DNA from: Atopostipes sp964624875
Lineage (GTDB): Bacteria > Bacillota > Bacilli > Lactobacillales > Carnobacteriaceae_A
Length of the DNA stretch: 64,000 nt
NCBI GenBank assembly: GCA_964624875.1
Contig: CAZUZA010000003.1
Location: forward strand, 1-64,000
Reading direction: 5' to 3'
Positions 52,267 through 60,385 of the stretch are shown piece by piece. Each line of letters begins with the position of its first letter. Positions within the stretch are counted from its first letter, which is position 1. Below the pieces are notes generated by a model. It was given only the letters and a program-made list of their open reading frames with translations, did no database searches and was not told where the DNA came from. The position numbers and the translations under genes were made by a program.

Positions 52267-53091
52267 ATGAGTAAAACAAAAAGTATGATTGCTCGTGCTT
52301 TCGTTTATTTGGGAGCGTTAATCACTTTTGGGGCCTTAGCCTTTATCCTCGTTTTTATTTTCATTAATGGTGTACCACATATTAGTCCAGATTTATTCGC
52401 TTGGAATTATTCGACTGAGAACGTTTCGTTAATGCCAGCGCTAATTACAACGTTATACACAATTGGAGGAGCACTATTAATATCAGTTCCGATTGGTGTT
52501 TTCACGTCTGTTTATCTTGTTGAATATGCAGATCGAACAAAATTAATTGTAAAAATGATTGGGATGGCTACAGATACATTAGCCGCTGTTCCTTCAATTG
52601 TTTATGGTTTATTTGGATTCTTATTCTTTGTAACATTTTTAGAAACATCCTTTTCTTTAATTGCAGGAATATTAACAATGGCAATTATGACCTTGCCTTT
52701 AATTATTCGTTCAACTGAAGAAGCGTTATTATCTGTTGGCGTTCCTTTACGTCAAGCTAGTTATGCGTTAGGAGCAGGGAAATTACGTACAATCTTTAAC
52801 GTTGTTCTTCCGGTAGCTATGCCAGGAATTTTATCTGGAATTATTTTAGCAATTGGTCGAATCATGGGTGAGTCTGCGGCTTTAATTTATACGCTCGGTT
52901 CATCTACAAACCTTCCATCTGATATTTTTGGTTCAGGTCGTACATTAGCAGTTCATATGTATGTTCTTTCAAACGAAGGTTTTCACGTTAACGAAGCCTA
53001 TGCTACAGCAGTAGTCTTAGTATTCGTTGTCCTATTCTTAAACGCAACATCTACATTAATTAGCCGTAAAGTGGCTAAGGGAGGCAAATAA
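52267..53091 (+). CDS. pstA: Phosphate ABC transporter permease PstA
   Basis: 274 residues, six membrane spans. The EAA-type loop reads STEEALLSVGVPLRQASYALGAGKLRTIFNVVLPVAMPGILSG, then AIGRIMGESAALIYTLG. Early loop FAWNYSTENVSLMPAL is typical of PstA. Start ATG 52267 with AGGAGGC upstream, 2 bases after pstC. pstB is 4 bases downstream. Confidence 0.94.
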   Translation: MSKTKSMIARAFVYLGALITFGALAFILVFIFINGVPHISPDLFAWNYSTENVSLMPALITTLYTIGGALLISVPIGVFTSVYLVEYADRTKLIVKMIGMATDTLAAVPSIVYGLFGFLFFVTFLETSFSLIAGILTMAIMTLPLIIRSTEEALLSVGVPLRQASYALGAGKLRTIFNVVLPVAMPGILSGIILAIGRIMGESAALIYTLGSSTNLPSDIFGSGRTLAVHMYVLSNEGFHVNEAYATAVVLVFVVLFLNATSTLISRKVAKGGK

Positions 53092-53095
53092 TAAA

Positions 53096-53848
53096 ATGGC
53101 TGAAATGAAAATTCGTGACTTAAACTTATGGTATGGCGATTTCCAAGGGTTAAAAAATATCAATATGGATATTTATGAAAATCAAGTTATCGCATTTATT
53201 GGACCATCTGGTTCTGGTAAATCAACATTTATTAAAACATTAAACCGTATGAACGACTTAGTAGAAGGTGCTCGTATTGAAGGAACAATCGAATACGATG
53301 GTAAAGATATTTACGCACCAAAAACAGACGTTAACGTTCTACGTAAAAAAATAGGAATGGTATTCCAAAGTCCTAACCCGTTCCCGAAAAGTATTTATGA
53401 CAATATTGCTTTCGGTCCAAGAACACATGGGATTACACAAAAGAATGAATTAGATGAAATTGTTGAGCGTTCATTACGTGACGCGGCAATCTGGGATGAA
53501 GTAAAAGACTACTTAGATCGTAGTGCCTTATCCATTTCTGGTGGACAACAACAACGTCTATGTATCGCTCGTGCTCTTGCAGTTGAGCCTGAAATTTTAT
53601 TAATGGATGAGCCAACATCAGCACTTGACCCAATCTCTACAGCAAAAATTGAAGAGTTAGTAACAACACTAAAAGAAGACTATACAATTGCTATGGTTAC
53701 ACATAACATGCAACAAGCATCACGTGTTTCAGACAGAACGGCATTCTTCTTAAGTGGTGAATTAATTGAAACTGGCGATACAACGAAAATATTCACGAAC
53801 CCTGATCGTGAAGAAACAGAAAATTACATTTCAGGTCGATTCGGTTAA
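53096..53848 (+). CDS. pstB: Phosphate ABC transporter ATPase PstB
   Basis: 250 residues, the standard size. ABC motifs: GPSGSGKSTFIKTLNRMND (the RMND sequence is PstB-typical), IGMVFQSPNPFPKSIYDNIAFGPR, SISGGQQQRLCIARA, LMDEPTSALDP and VTHNMQQASRVSDRTAF. Drives high-affinity phosphate import. ATG 53096, 4 bases after pstA, GGAGGCAAATAATAA upstream. phoU follows 36 bases later. Confidence 0.96.
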   Translation: MAEMKIRDLNLWYGDFQGLKNINMDIYENQVIAFIGPSGSGKSTFIKTLNRMNDLVEGARIEGTIEYDGKDIYAPKTDVNVLRKKIGMVFQSPNPFPKSIYDNIAFGPRTHGITQKNELDEIVERSLRDAAIWDEVKDYLDRSALSISGGQQQRLCIARALAVEPEILLMDEPTSALDPISTAKIEELVTTLKEDYTIAMVTHNMQQASRVSDRTAFFLSGELIETGDTTKIFTNPDREETENYISGRFG

Positions 53849-53884
53849 TTTAATTAAAACAGTATTAAGGAGGAGTGTACTATT

Positions 53885-54538
53885 ATGAGAACAGTTTTTG
53901 ATGAAAGATTAGCAGAGATTCATCGCGATTTATTGCAACTAGGGCGTATGGTAAACGAGACAATTTACAAATCAGTCAAGGGTCTTATTAACCATGATGC
54001 AGACTTAGCGCAACAAGTTATCGATGGAGACGAAAAAATTAATCAAAAAGAAAATGACATTGATCGTAAATGTTATGAGATTATTGCTTTACAACAACCA
54101 AACACTAAAGATTTGCGTCGTGTTTTATCTGTTTTGCGTGCTTCTTCTGATTTAGAAAGAATGGGTGATCATGCTCAAAATATTTCTGAAGTAACGATTA
54201 ATGTTAAAGGAAATAAGAGAGATGAGAATCTTGAAATAATCATTTCGCAAATGGGTGAAAAGATATCATCAATGTGTACAGATGTTATTGATGCATTTGT
54301 AGAATATGATGTCGAAAGAGCTGTAGCGACAGCTAAACGTGATAGCGAAGTTGATGAGTTATACCATAATCTAAGATTTGAAGCAATCGAGTTAATGAAA
54401 ACAGATCCTGATTCAGTCTTAGCCGCATCAGACTATTCATTTGTCGGTATGCACTTAGAACGTATTGGTGATTACGTTAAAAATATTGCGGAGTGGATTG
54501 TGTATTTAGACTCTGGCGATATTACAGATTTAGGTTAA
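53885..54538 (+). CDS. phoU: Phosphate signalling protein PhoU
   Basis: 217 residues, two three-helix bundles of the PhoU fold. Metal-binding acidic helices include the typical E-x-x-x-D-x-x-x-E pattern (IDRKCYEIIALQQPNTKDLRRVL) and LRASSDLERMGDHAQNI with the later HLERIGDYVKNIAEWIVY. PhoU links Pst transport to PhoR so that the regulon is off when phosphate is ample. Last gene of the unit; AGGAGGAG precedes ATG. A strong terminator follows. Confidence 0.96.
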   Translation: MRTVFDERLAEIHRDLLQLGRMVNETIYKSVKGLINHDADLAQQVIDGDEKINQKENDIDRKCYEIIALQQPNTKDLRRVLSVLRASSDLERMGDHAQNISEVTINVKGNKRDENLEIIISQMGEKISSMCTDVIDAFVEYDVERAVATAKRDSEVDELYHNLRFEAIELMKTDPDSVLAASDYSFVGMHLERIGDYVKNIAEWIVYLDSGDITDLG

Positions 54539-54557
54539 TCCATCAAATCATATATAT

Positions 54558-54595
54558 AAAACCAACTGATGATATGGTCAGTTGGTTTTTTATTT
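54558..54595 (+). terminator. Terminator after phoU
   Basis: AAAACCAACTGA and TCAGTTGGTTTT stem, T run. Confidence 0.9.
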
Positions 54596-54630
54596 GGAAT
54601 GAGTTTTGAGCCGTCAATCATAAAGTTACA

Positions 54631-54664
54631 CGAACATAAATTCGGTTTACCGAACGCATTTTCT
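54631..54664 (+). promoter_or_regulatory. LexA (SOS) boxes upstream of uvrA
   Basis: CGAACATAAATTCG (54631-54644) differs at one position from the Gram-positive LexA box CGAAC-N4-GTTCG. A second weaker copy, CGAACGCATTTTCT, is at 54651-54664. The -10 TATAAT is at 54687-54692, so a repressor here would block the promoter. Confidence 0.65.
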
Positions 54665-54686
54665 GTATTTCCAAGAAGATTATTGA

Positions 54687-54692
54687 TATAAT
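54687..54692 (+). promoter_or_regulatory. -10 element of uvrA
   Basis: TATAAT; the best -35, TGTATT (54664-54669), is 17 bases upstream and weak. Confidence 0.5.
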
Positions 54693-54748
54693 AGGGAGGT
54701 AGTTAATGAACTACATGACTCTGAATAAATAAAAAGGAAATGATGTTA

Positions 54749-57580
54749 GTGGCAAAAGATAAAATAATTGTACATGGCGCACGAACTCATAATTTAAAAA
54801 ATATTGATGTTGAAATCCCACGAGACCAGTTTGTAGTTATAACAGGTCTTTCTGGTTCTGGGAAAAGTTCCTTAGCGTTTGATACGTTATATGCAGAAGG
54901 GCAAAGAAGATATGTTGAATCCTTATCAGCCTTTGCGCGACAATTTTTAGGACAAATGGATAAACCAGACGTGGACAGCATAGACGGGTTAAGTCCGTCT
55001 ATTTCGATTGACCAAAAAACAACAAGCAACAACCCTCGCTCAACTGTAGGAACGACGACAGAAATTAATGACTATTTGAGACTACTATACGCAAGAGTAG
55101 GAACACCGATTTGTCCGAATGATGGAACGGTTATTACAAGTCAAACAGTCGAACAAATGGTTGAACAAGTGCTCGAGTTACCTGAAAGAACTCGTGTACA
55201 AGTACTTGCTCCAATTGTAAAAAGTCGAAAAGGTCAACATAAAAAGATACTAGAAAAAATACAAAGTGATGGGTACGTTCGCGTACGTATCGATGGTGAA
55301 ATGTATGATGTTGGCGAAGAGATTGAGTTAGAAAAAAATAAAAATCATGACATTGACGTAGTAGTTGACCGTCTGGTTATTAAAGAAGGTATTCGTTCAC
55401 GAATATTCGGTTCAATCGAAACAGCGTTAGAAATTGCAGAAGGTTACGCAACGTTAGATATCATTGATGGCGATGAGCTCGTATTTAGTGAGCATCATGC
55501 TTGTCCACAATGTGGGTTTTCAATTCCAGTTTTAGAACCAAGATTATTCTCGTTTAACGCCCCATTTGGTGCATGTAATGCGTGTGACGGTCTTGGACGT
55601 AAGTTGATTGTTGACCTTGATTTAGTTGTACCAGATCGCACAAAAACACTTGCAGAAGGTGCGTTATTACCATGGGAACCAATTAGTTCTAAATACTACC
55701 CAGCGATGCTTGAACAAGCTATGGCTCATTATGGAATTGATATGGATACACCATTTGAAAAATTAACCAAAAAAGAACAAGAGATTGCTCTATATGGATC
55801 AGACGAAGAATTCCATTTTCACTATAAAAATGATTTTGGAAATGTTCGTGACTCAGATATTCCGTTTGAGGGTGTCGTAAACAACGTTGACCGACGCTAT
55901 CATTCAACGTCTAGTGATTATACAAGACGAGTGATGAGAGAATATATGACGGAATTAGCTTGTCCCGTTTGTGACGGAAAACGTCTAAATAGAGAAGCAT
56001 TAAGTGTGAAAGTAAACGATGCAGATATCGCAGATGTCAGTGATTTCTCTGTTGGTGATGCGATTGCGTTTTTTGAAAATTTAAGCTTATCAACAAATAA
56101 TGAAACGATAGCAACTCCAATTCGAAAAGAAATTCTTGACCGCTTAAACTTCCTGCGAAATGTTGGCTTGGAATATTTAACACTTAGTCGCCAAGCAGGT
56201 ACATTATCTGGTGGCGAGGGGCAGCGTATTCGTTTAGCTACTCAAATCGGTTCAAACTTAACGGGCGTGATGTACGTATTAGATGAGCCGTCAATTGGTT
56301 TACACCAAAGAGATAATGGTCGTTTAATCCACTCTCTGAAGCAGATGCGTGATTTAGGAAATACACTAGTTGTCGTTGAACACGATTCCGAAACGATGCT
56401 TGAATCCGATTATTTAATTGATATTGGACCTGGTGCCGGTGTAAATGGTGGACAAATTGTTGCAGCTGGTACACCAGAAGAAGTCATGAAAGATGAAAAT
56501 TCGATAACTGGAAAATATTTATCGGGTAAATTATTAATTGACTTACCAAAAGAACGTCGTACAGAAGACTTAGGTAGTGTAAAAGTTAAAGGTGCTCGAG
56601 AAAATAACCTGAAAAATATTGATGTAGAGTTTCCATTAGGACGCTTTAACGTTGTAACAGGTGTTTCAGGATCTGGAAAATCTTCTTTAGTAAACCGCGT
56701 CTTGAAAAAAGCCTTAGCTCGTGAAGTTGGTCGTTCAACGGAAAAGCCTGGTTTGCATGACAGTATTAGTGGCTTTGAGTCATTAGAGAAGGTTATTGAT
56801 ATCGATCAAAGCCCAATTGGTCGTACACCCAGAAGTAACCCGGCAACTTATACCGGCGTATTTGATGATGTTCGTGACTTGTTTGCACAAACAAACGAAG
56901 CGCGAATGCGAGGCTATGCCAAAGGCCGTTTCAGTTTTAACGTAAAAGGTGGACGCTGTGAAGCCTGTAAAGGTGACGGAATCAAGAAAATTGAGATGCA
57001 CTTTTTACCAGATGTTTATATCCCATGTGAAGTTTGTCATGGAAAACGATACAACTCGGAAACGTTAGAAGTGAAATACAAAGGGAAATCGATCTCTGAT
57101 ATATTAGATATGACAGTGACAGAAGCTTTAGAATTCTTTGAAAATATTCCGAAGATTCAACGTAAGCTACAAACCATCTATGATGTTGGTTTAGGATATA
57201 TCGCTTTAGGACAATCTTCGACCACACTTTCTGGTGGTGAAGCGCAACGTATGAAGCTAGCAAGTGAGTTACAAAAAATATCAAGAGGAAATAACTTCTA
57301 TATTCTTGATGAACCGACAACGGGTTTGCATACGCATGATATTGCTAAATTATTAGAAGTACTGAATCGTCTAGTCGAAGGTGGGAACACTGTTTTAGTC
57401 ATTGAACATAACTTAGATGTGATAAAAACAGCTGATTATATTATCGATATTGGACCTGAAGGTGGACACGCTGGTGGGAATGTTATTGCGACGGGTACAC
57501 CAGAAGAAATTGCTGAAGTCGAGGAGAGTTATACTGGTTACTATCTAAAGAAAACACTCGATTGGCATAAAAATTTATAA
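54749..57580 (+). CDS. uvrA: Excinuclease ABC subunit A
   Basis: 943 residues. UvrA finds DNA damage for nucleotide excision repair. Two ABC modules: GLSGSGKSSLAFDTL with signature LSGGEGQRIRLATQIGSNL and ITGVSGSGKSSLV with LSGGEAQRMKLASEL. Zinc-finger cysteines are in CPQCGFSIP, CNACDGLG, CPVCDGKRLN, CEACKGDG and CEVCHGKRYN. I use the GTG at 54749, giving MAKDKIIVHGARTHNLKN as in relatives; ATGs at 54740 and 54743 are also possible because AAGGA lies at 54734-54738. LexA boxes lie upstream. uvrB is not in the window. Confidence 0.96.
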   Translation: MAKDKIIVHGARTHNLKNIDVEIPRDQFVVITGLSGSGKSSLAFDTLYAEGQRRYVESLSAFARQFLGQMDKPDVDSIDGLSPSISIDQKTTSNNPRSTVGTTTEINDYLRLLYARVGTPICPNDGTVITSQTVEQMVEQVLELPERTRVQVLAPIVKSRKGQHKKILEKIQSDGYVRVRIDGEMYDVGEEIELEKNKNHDIDVVVDRLVIKEGIRSRIFGSIETALEIAEGYATLDIIDGDELVFSEHHACPQCGFSIPVLEPRLFSFNAPFGACNACDGLGRKLIVDLDLVVPDRTKTLAEGALLPWEPISSKYYPAMLEQAMAHYGIDMDTPFEKLTKKEQEIALYGSDEEFHFHYKNDFGNVRDSDIPFEGVVNNVDRRYHSTSSDYTRRVMREYMTELACPVCDGKRLNREALSVKVNDADIADVSDFSVGDAIAFFENLSLSTNNETIATPIRKEILDRLNFLRNVGLEYLTLSRQAGTLSGGEGQRIRLATQIGSNLTGVMYVLDEPSIGLHQRDNGRLIHSLKQMRDLGNTLVVVEHDSETMLESDYLIDIGPGAGVNGGQIVAAGTPEEVMKDENSITGKYLSGKLLIDLPKERRTEDLGSVKVKGARENNLKNIDVEFPLGRFNVVTGVSGSGKSSLVNRVLKKALAREVGRSTEKPGLHDSISGFESLEKVIDIDQSPIGRTPRSNPATYTGVFDDVRDLFAQTNEARMRGYAKGRFSFNVKGGRCEACKGDGIKKIEMHFLPDVYIPCEVCHGKRYNSETLEVKYKGKSISDILDMTVTEALEFFENIPKIQRKLQTIYDVGLGYIALGQSSTTLSGGEAQRMKLASELQKISRGNNFYILDEPTTGLHTHDIAKLLEVLNRLVEGGNTVLVIEHNLDVIKTADYIIDIGPEGGHAGGNVIATGTPEEIAEVEESYTGYYLKKTLDWHKNL

Positions 57581-57591
57581 GAACATTACAA

Positions 57592-57626
57592 ACACGAGCG
57601 ATTCTATCGAATTGTTCGTGTTTTAT
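57592..57626 (+). terminator. Terminator of uvrA
   Basis: ACACGAGCGATTC pairs with GAATTGTTCGTGT (two wobbles), TTTTATT tail. Confidence 0.75.
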
Positions 57627-57661
57627 TCTGTTTAAAAACAAAAAAACTTATATTAATTGTT

Positions 57662-57725
57662 AAAAACGAACTTAATTCATGTTTTGTTCGTTATACAAAC
57701 GTTTACATCCATAATGTTCGAAAAT
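57662..57725 (+). promoter_or_regulatory. PurR-box-like repeats before folD
   Basis: AAAAACGAACTTA (57662-57674) and, in the opposite direction, AATGTTCGAAAAT (57713-57725) approximate the PurR box AWWWCCGAACWWT (2 and 1 mismatches, mainly the second C). A GTTCG also lies at 57686-57690. folD is a known PurR target in other Firmicutes. Confidence 0.4.
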
Positions 57726-57810
57726 AATCAATGAAAATTCGAATAATAGATGCAAATTGGTTCGAGAATGTCTATAATAGAAATGGAAGATATTGATTGG
57801 AGGTAAATGA

Positions 57811-58668
57811 ATGACCAAGATTTTAGATGGTAAAGAAGTTGGACAGGCGATTCGTGAACGCGCTCGAAAAGATGCGAATGCTTTAAGAAGTGAAGGTATC
57901 GTACCAAAGCTCGCGATTATCCGAATTGGTGAGAACAAAGCCTGTATCAGTTATGAAAAAAGTGCGATAAAAACAATGAAAGATTCGGATATCGAAGCAG
58001 AATCGATCACACTAGAAGAGTCTACAACCACTCAAGAAGTTCTAGATGTTATTGAACAATTGAATCAAGACGATACAGTTCATGGTGTCATTATTATGCA
58101 ACCATTGCCAGATCATATTTCACGAATAGAAATATCAAGCCACTTACAACCAGAAAAAGATGTAGATGGTATAAATCCGATAAATTTAGGCAGACTTGTT
58201 GAAGGACACTCTGAAGCGATGTTGCCAAGTACGCCACAAGGGGTATTAGAAATACTGGATTATTATGGTTATGAATTAGAAGGGGTAGATGTTGTGGTGC
58301 TTGGTAGCAGTCACGTCGTAGGGAAACCCTTATCGATTATGCTGTCCAATCGAAATGCAACAGTAGCCAACCCACATGTTTATACGAAAGATAATACAAT
58401 GTATTCAAAAAATGCGGATATTTTAATTTCAGCAACAGGTGTTCTAGGTCTAGTTGATGAAACCTATGTAAAAGAAGGAGCCGTTGTTATTGATGTCGGT
58501 TATGGATACAAAGACGGTAAAGCAACTGGAGATGTTGATTATGACGCCGTTTACCCACATGCATCAGCGATTACACCTGTTCCAGGTGGAGTGGGTTCCG
58601 TCACGACTTCTGTTTTAGCATCACAAGTTATAAAAGCAGCAAAAATCTTAAACGATATAGCTTACTAA
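57811..58668 (+). CDS. folD: Divergent FolD: methylene-THF dehydrogenase (cyclohydrolase site altered)
   Basis: 285 residues, overall FolD fold and length. Cofactor-loop GSSHVVGKPLSIMLSNRNATV and DVDGINPINLGRL are conserved. The YxxxK active site reads SYEKSA (Tyr48, Ala52), so the catalytic lysine of the cyclohydrolase/dehydrogenase is replaced by alanine. The substrate loop is IMQPLPDHI instead of VQLPLP, and the end is PGGVGSVTTSVL instead of PGGVGPMT. These match a divergent FolD group I recall from Clostridia. Oxidation of methylene-THF is likely retained and hydrolysis in doubt. It precedes gcvT, whose product makes its substrate. Confidence 0.85.
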   Translation: MTKILDGKEVGQAIRERARKDANALRSEGIVPKLAIIRIGENKACISYEKSAIKTMKDSDIEAESITLEESTTTQEVLDVIEQLNQDDTVHGVIIMQPLPDHISRIEISSHLQPEKDVDGINPINLGRLVEGHSEAMLPSTPQGVLEILDYYGYELEGVDVVVLGSSHVVGKPLSIMLSNRNATVANPHVYTKDNTMYSKNADILISATGVLGLVDETYVKEGAVVIDVGYGYKDGKATGDVDYDAVYPHASAITPVPGGVGSVTTSVLASQVIKAAKILNDIAY

Positions 58669-58682
58669 ATTTACATCTAAGA

Positions 58683-58711
58683 TTAAAAGTAAGTATAGAA
58701 TATGCTATGAT
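58683..58711 (+). promoter_or_regulatory. Promoter of the gcv operon
   Basis: TTAAAA (58683-58688), 17-nt spacer, TATGAT (58706-58711), with TG one base before it (extended -10). Confidence 0.5.
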
Positions 58712-58727
58712 AAATCAAAGAACAAAA

Positions 58728-58749
58728 ACAGTTATTTGTACAGTTATTT
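58728..58749 (+). repeat. Direct repeat in the gcv leader, possible operator
   Basis: ACAGTTATTT at 58728-58737 and 58740-58749, 12-nt period, between the -10 and the gcvT ribosome site. No glycine riboswitch is seen in the 100-base leader. Confidence 0.45.
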
Positions 58750-58770
58750 TTAAATGAAGGGATTGTGAGT

Positions 58771-59898
58771 ATGGTAAAACTTGATGAAAATGGGTTGAAA
58801 AAGACACCATTATACGATTACTATCTAGAAAACAATTATAAACTGACGGATTTCTTAGGATGGGCATTACCGATTCAGTTTACAAAAATCATGGAAGAAC
58901 ACGCAGCAGTTCGCGAACGCGTTGGTATATTTGAATGTGCACACATGGGTGAAATTCGTGTAAAAGGTGACGGTGCGGTTACTCTTATCGATGGGCTCAT
59001 TACAAACGATGCGACAAAAGTGAAAAAGCATCAAGCGATGTATACAGCTGTCACTAACGAAGAAGGTGGCACTTTAGATGATTTAATCTTCTATAAACGT
59101 GCAGACGATGAATTTATATTCACACCAAACGCTTCAAATACAGAAAAGATTTATGATTGGCTGGTTGCTCATAACGAAGATAAGCAAGTAACGATTGAGA
59201 ATATTTCAGATGCATACGGTCTGATTGCTGTTCAAGGGCCAAAAGCTGAAGCCGTATTAGAAAAAATAACAGATACCAATCTTTCTGAAATCAAATCTTA
59301 CTACTACTTACCAGAGCAAACAGTTGCTGGTGTCGAAAATGTTCATATTTCACGCACAGGTTATACAGGAGAAGCCGGCTTCGAATTATATATGCCAGCT
59401 AATCAAGAATTAACCATCTGGAAAGCTTTGTTAGAAGCAGGCGAAGAATTTGGCATTCAACAATGTGGTTTAGGCGCTCGCGATACCCTAAGATTAGAAG
59501 CCGGCTTAGCTTTATATGGCAACGACTTAACGGAAGATATTAATCCAATCGAAGGTGGCATTGGTTTTGTTGTCAAAACAGGAGACAAAAAAGAAGCCGA
59601 TTACCCAGGAAAAGCAGCCTTAGAAGATTACCGAAAACAAGAAAACAAACGTCAATCACGCGGATTTGAATTAGAAGGACGTGGGATTGCACGTGAAGGC
59701 ATGGCTGTAAAACTAGAAGACGGTACAGAAATCGGAATTGTTACTTCTGGAACAATGAGTCCTTCATTCAAAATGGCAATTGGTTTAGCGTTAATTGATA
59801 ATGAATATGCTAAAATCGGTAATGAGATTTTCATCGAAGTTCGAAACAAATTAGTTCCAGCCAAACTTGTCAAAAAAGATTGGTTAAGAAGAGCATAA
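58771..59898 (+). CDS. gcvT: Glycine cleavage system T protein (aminomethyltransferase)
   Basis: 375 residues. Transfers the aminomethyl carbon to THF, releasing ammonia and forming methylene-THF. Landmarks: ERVGIFECAHMGEIRVKG, LIDGLITNDATK, VQGPKAEAVL, RTGYTGEAGFELYMP, GLGARDTLRLEAGLALYGNDL and IVTSGTMSPSFKMAIGLALI. ATG 58771 has GAAGGGA 9 bases before it; a GTG at 58765 is closer but less likely. gcvH is 21 bases downstream. The carbon goes to the FolD encoded just upstream. Confidence 0.95.
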   Translation: MVKLDENGLKKTPLYDYYLENNYKLTDFLGWALPIQFTKIMEEHAAVRERVGIFECAHMGEIRVKGDGAVTLIDGLITNDATKVKKHQAMYTAVTNEEGGTLDDLIFYKRADDEFIFTPNASNTEKIYDWLVAHNEDKQVTIENISDAYGLIAVQGPKAEAVLEKITDTNLSEIKSYYYLPEQTVAGVENVHISRTGYTGEAGFELYMPANQELTIWKALLEAGEEFGIQQCGLGARDTLRLEAGLALYGNDLTEDINPIEGGIGFVVKTGDKKEADYPGKAALEDYRKQENKRQSRGFELEGRGIAREGMAVKLEDGTEIGIVTSGTMSPSFKMAIGLALIDNEYAKIGNEIFIEVRNKLVPAKLVKKDWLRRA

Positions 59899-59919
59899 AA
59901 AAGTAGGAGAGTGTAAACA

Positions 59920-60294
59920 ATGGCAAATATTTTTTATACAGAAGATCATGATTGGGTACAATTACTAGCAGACAACAAGGTTCGTATCGGGATTACAGAA
60001 TACGCACAAGAAGAACTAGGCGATATCGTTTATATCGAACTACCAGAAGTTGACGACGAATTAGGCGAAGGCGACGAATTAGGAACAGTCGAATCGGTTA
60101 AATCTGTATCTGAAATCCTATCACCCGTAACAGGTATTGTTACAGCAATCAACGAAGACCTAGAAGACGAACCAGAACGCGTAAACGACGACGCAATGGG
60201 AGACGGTTGGTTTGTTGAAATCGAAACAAACGAAGAAGTTGATACCGAAGTATTCCTAACAAAAGAACAATACGACGTGTTAATCGAAGAATAA
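59920..60294 (+). CDS. gcvH: Glycine cleavage system H protein
   Basis: 124 residues, small lipoyl-carrying shuttle between P, T and L proteins. The lipoylated Lys61 is in VESVKSVSEI. Other matches are DHDWVQ, YAQEELGDIVYIELPEVDD and a very acidic loop (EDLEDEPERVNDDAMGDGWF). AGGAGAGTG precedes ATG. It lies 21 bases after gcvT and 91 bases before gcvPA. The lipoate source is not encoded here. Confidence 0.96.
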   Translation: MANIFYTEDHDWVQLLADNKVRIGITEYAQEELGDIVYIELPEVDDELGEGDELGTVESVKSVSEILSPVTGIVTAINEDLEDEPERVNDDAMGDGWFVEIETNEEVDTEVFLTKEQYDVLIEE

Positions 60295-60385
60295 AAAACT
60301 CTTTTCTTTAATGAAATGATGAAGATCTGCTCTCATGTTGATACCTTTTGTCGCATGGGGGCAATCTTTAATTAGAAGGGAAATC

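Noticed and set aside
58669..58770. Glycine riboswitch before gcvT
   Set aside because: The leader is only about 100 bases and lacks the conserved glycine aptamer motifs.
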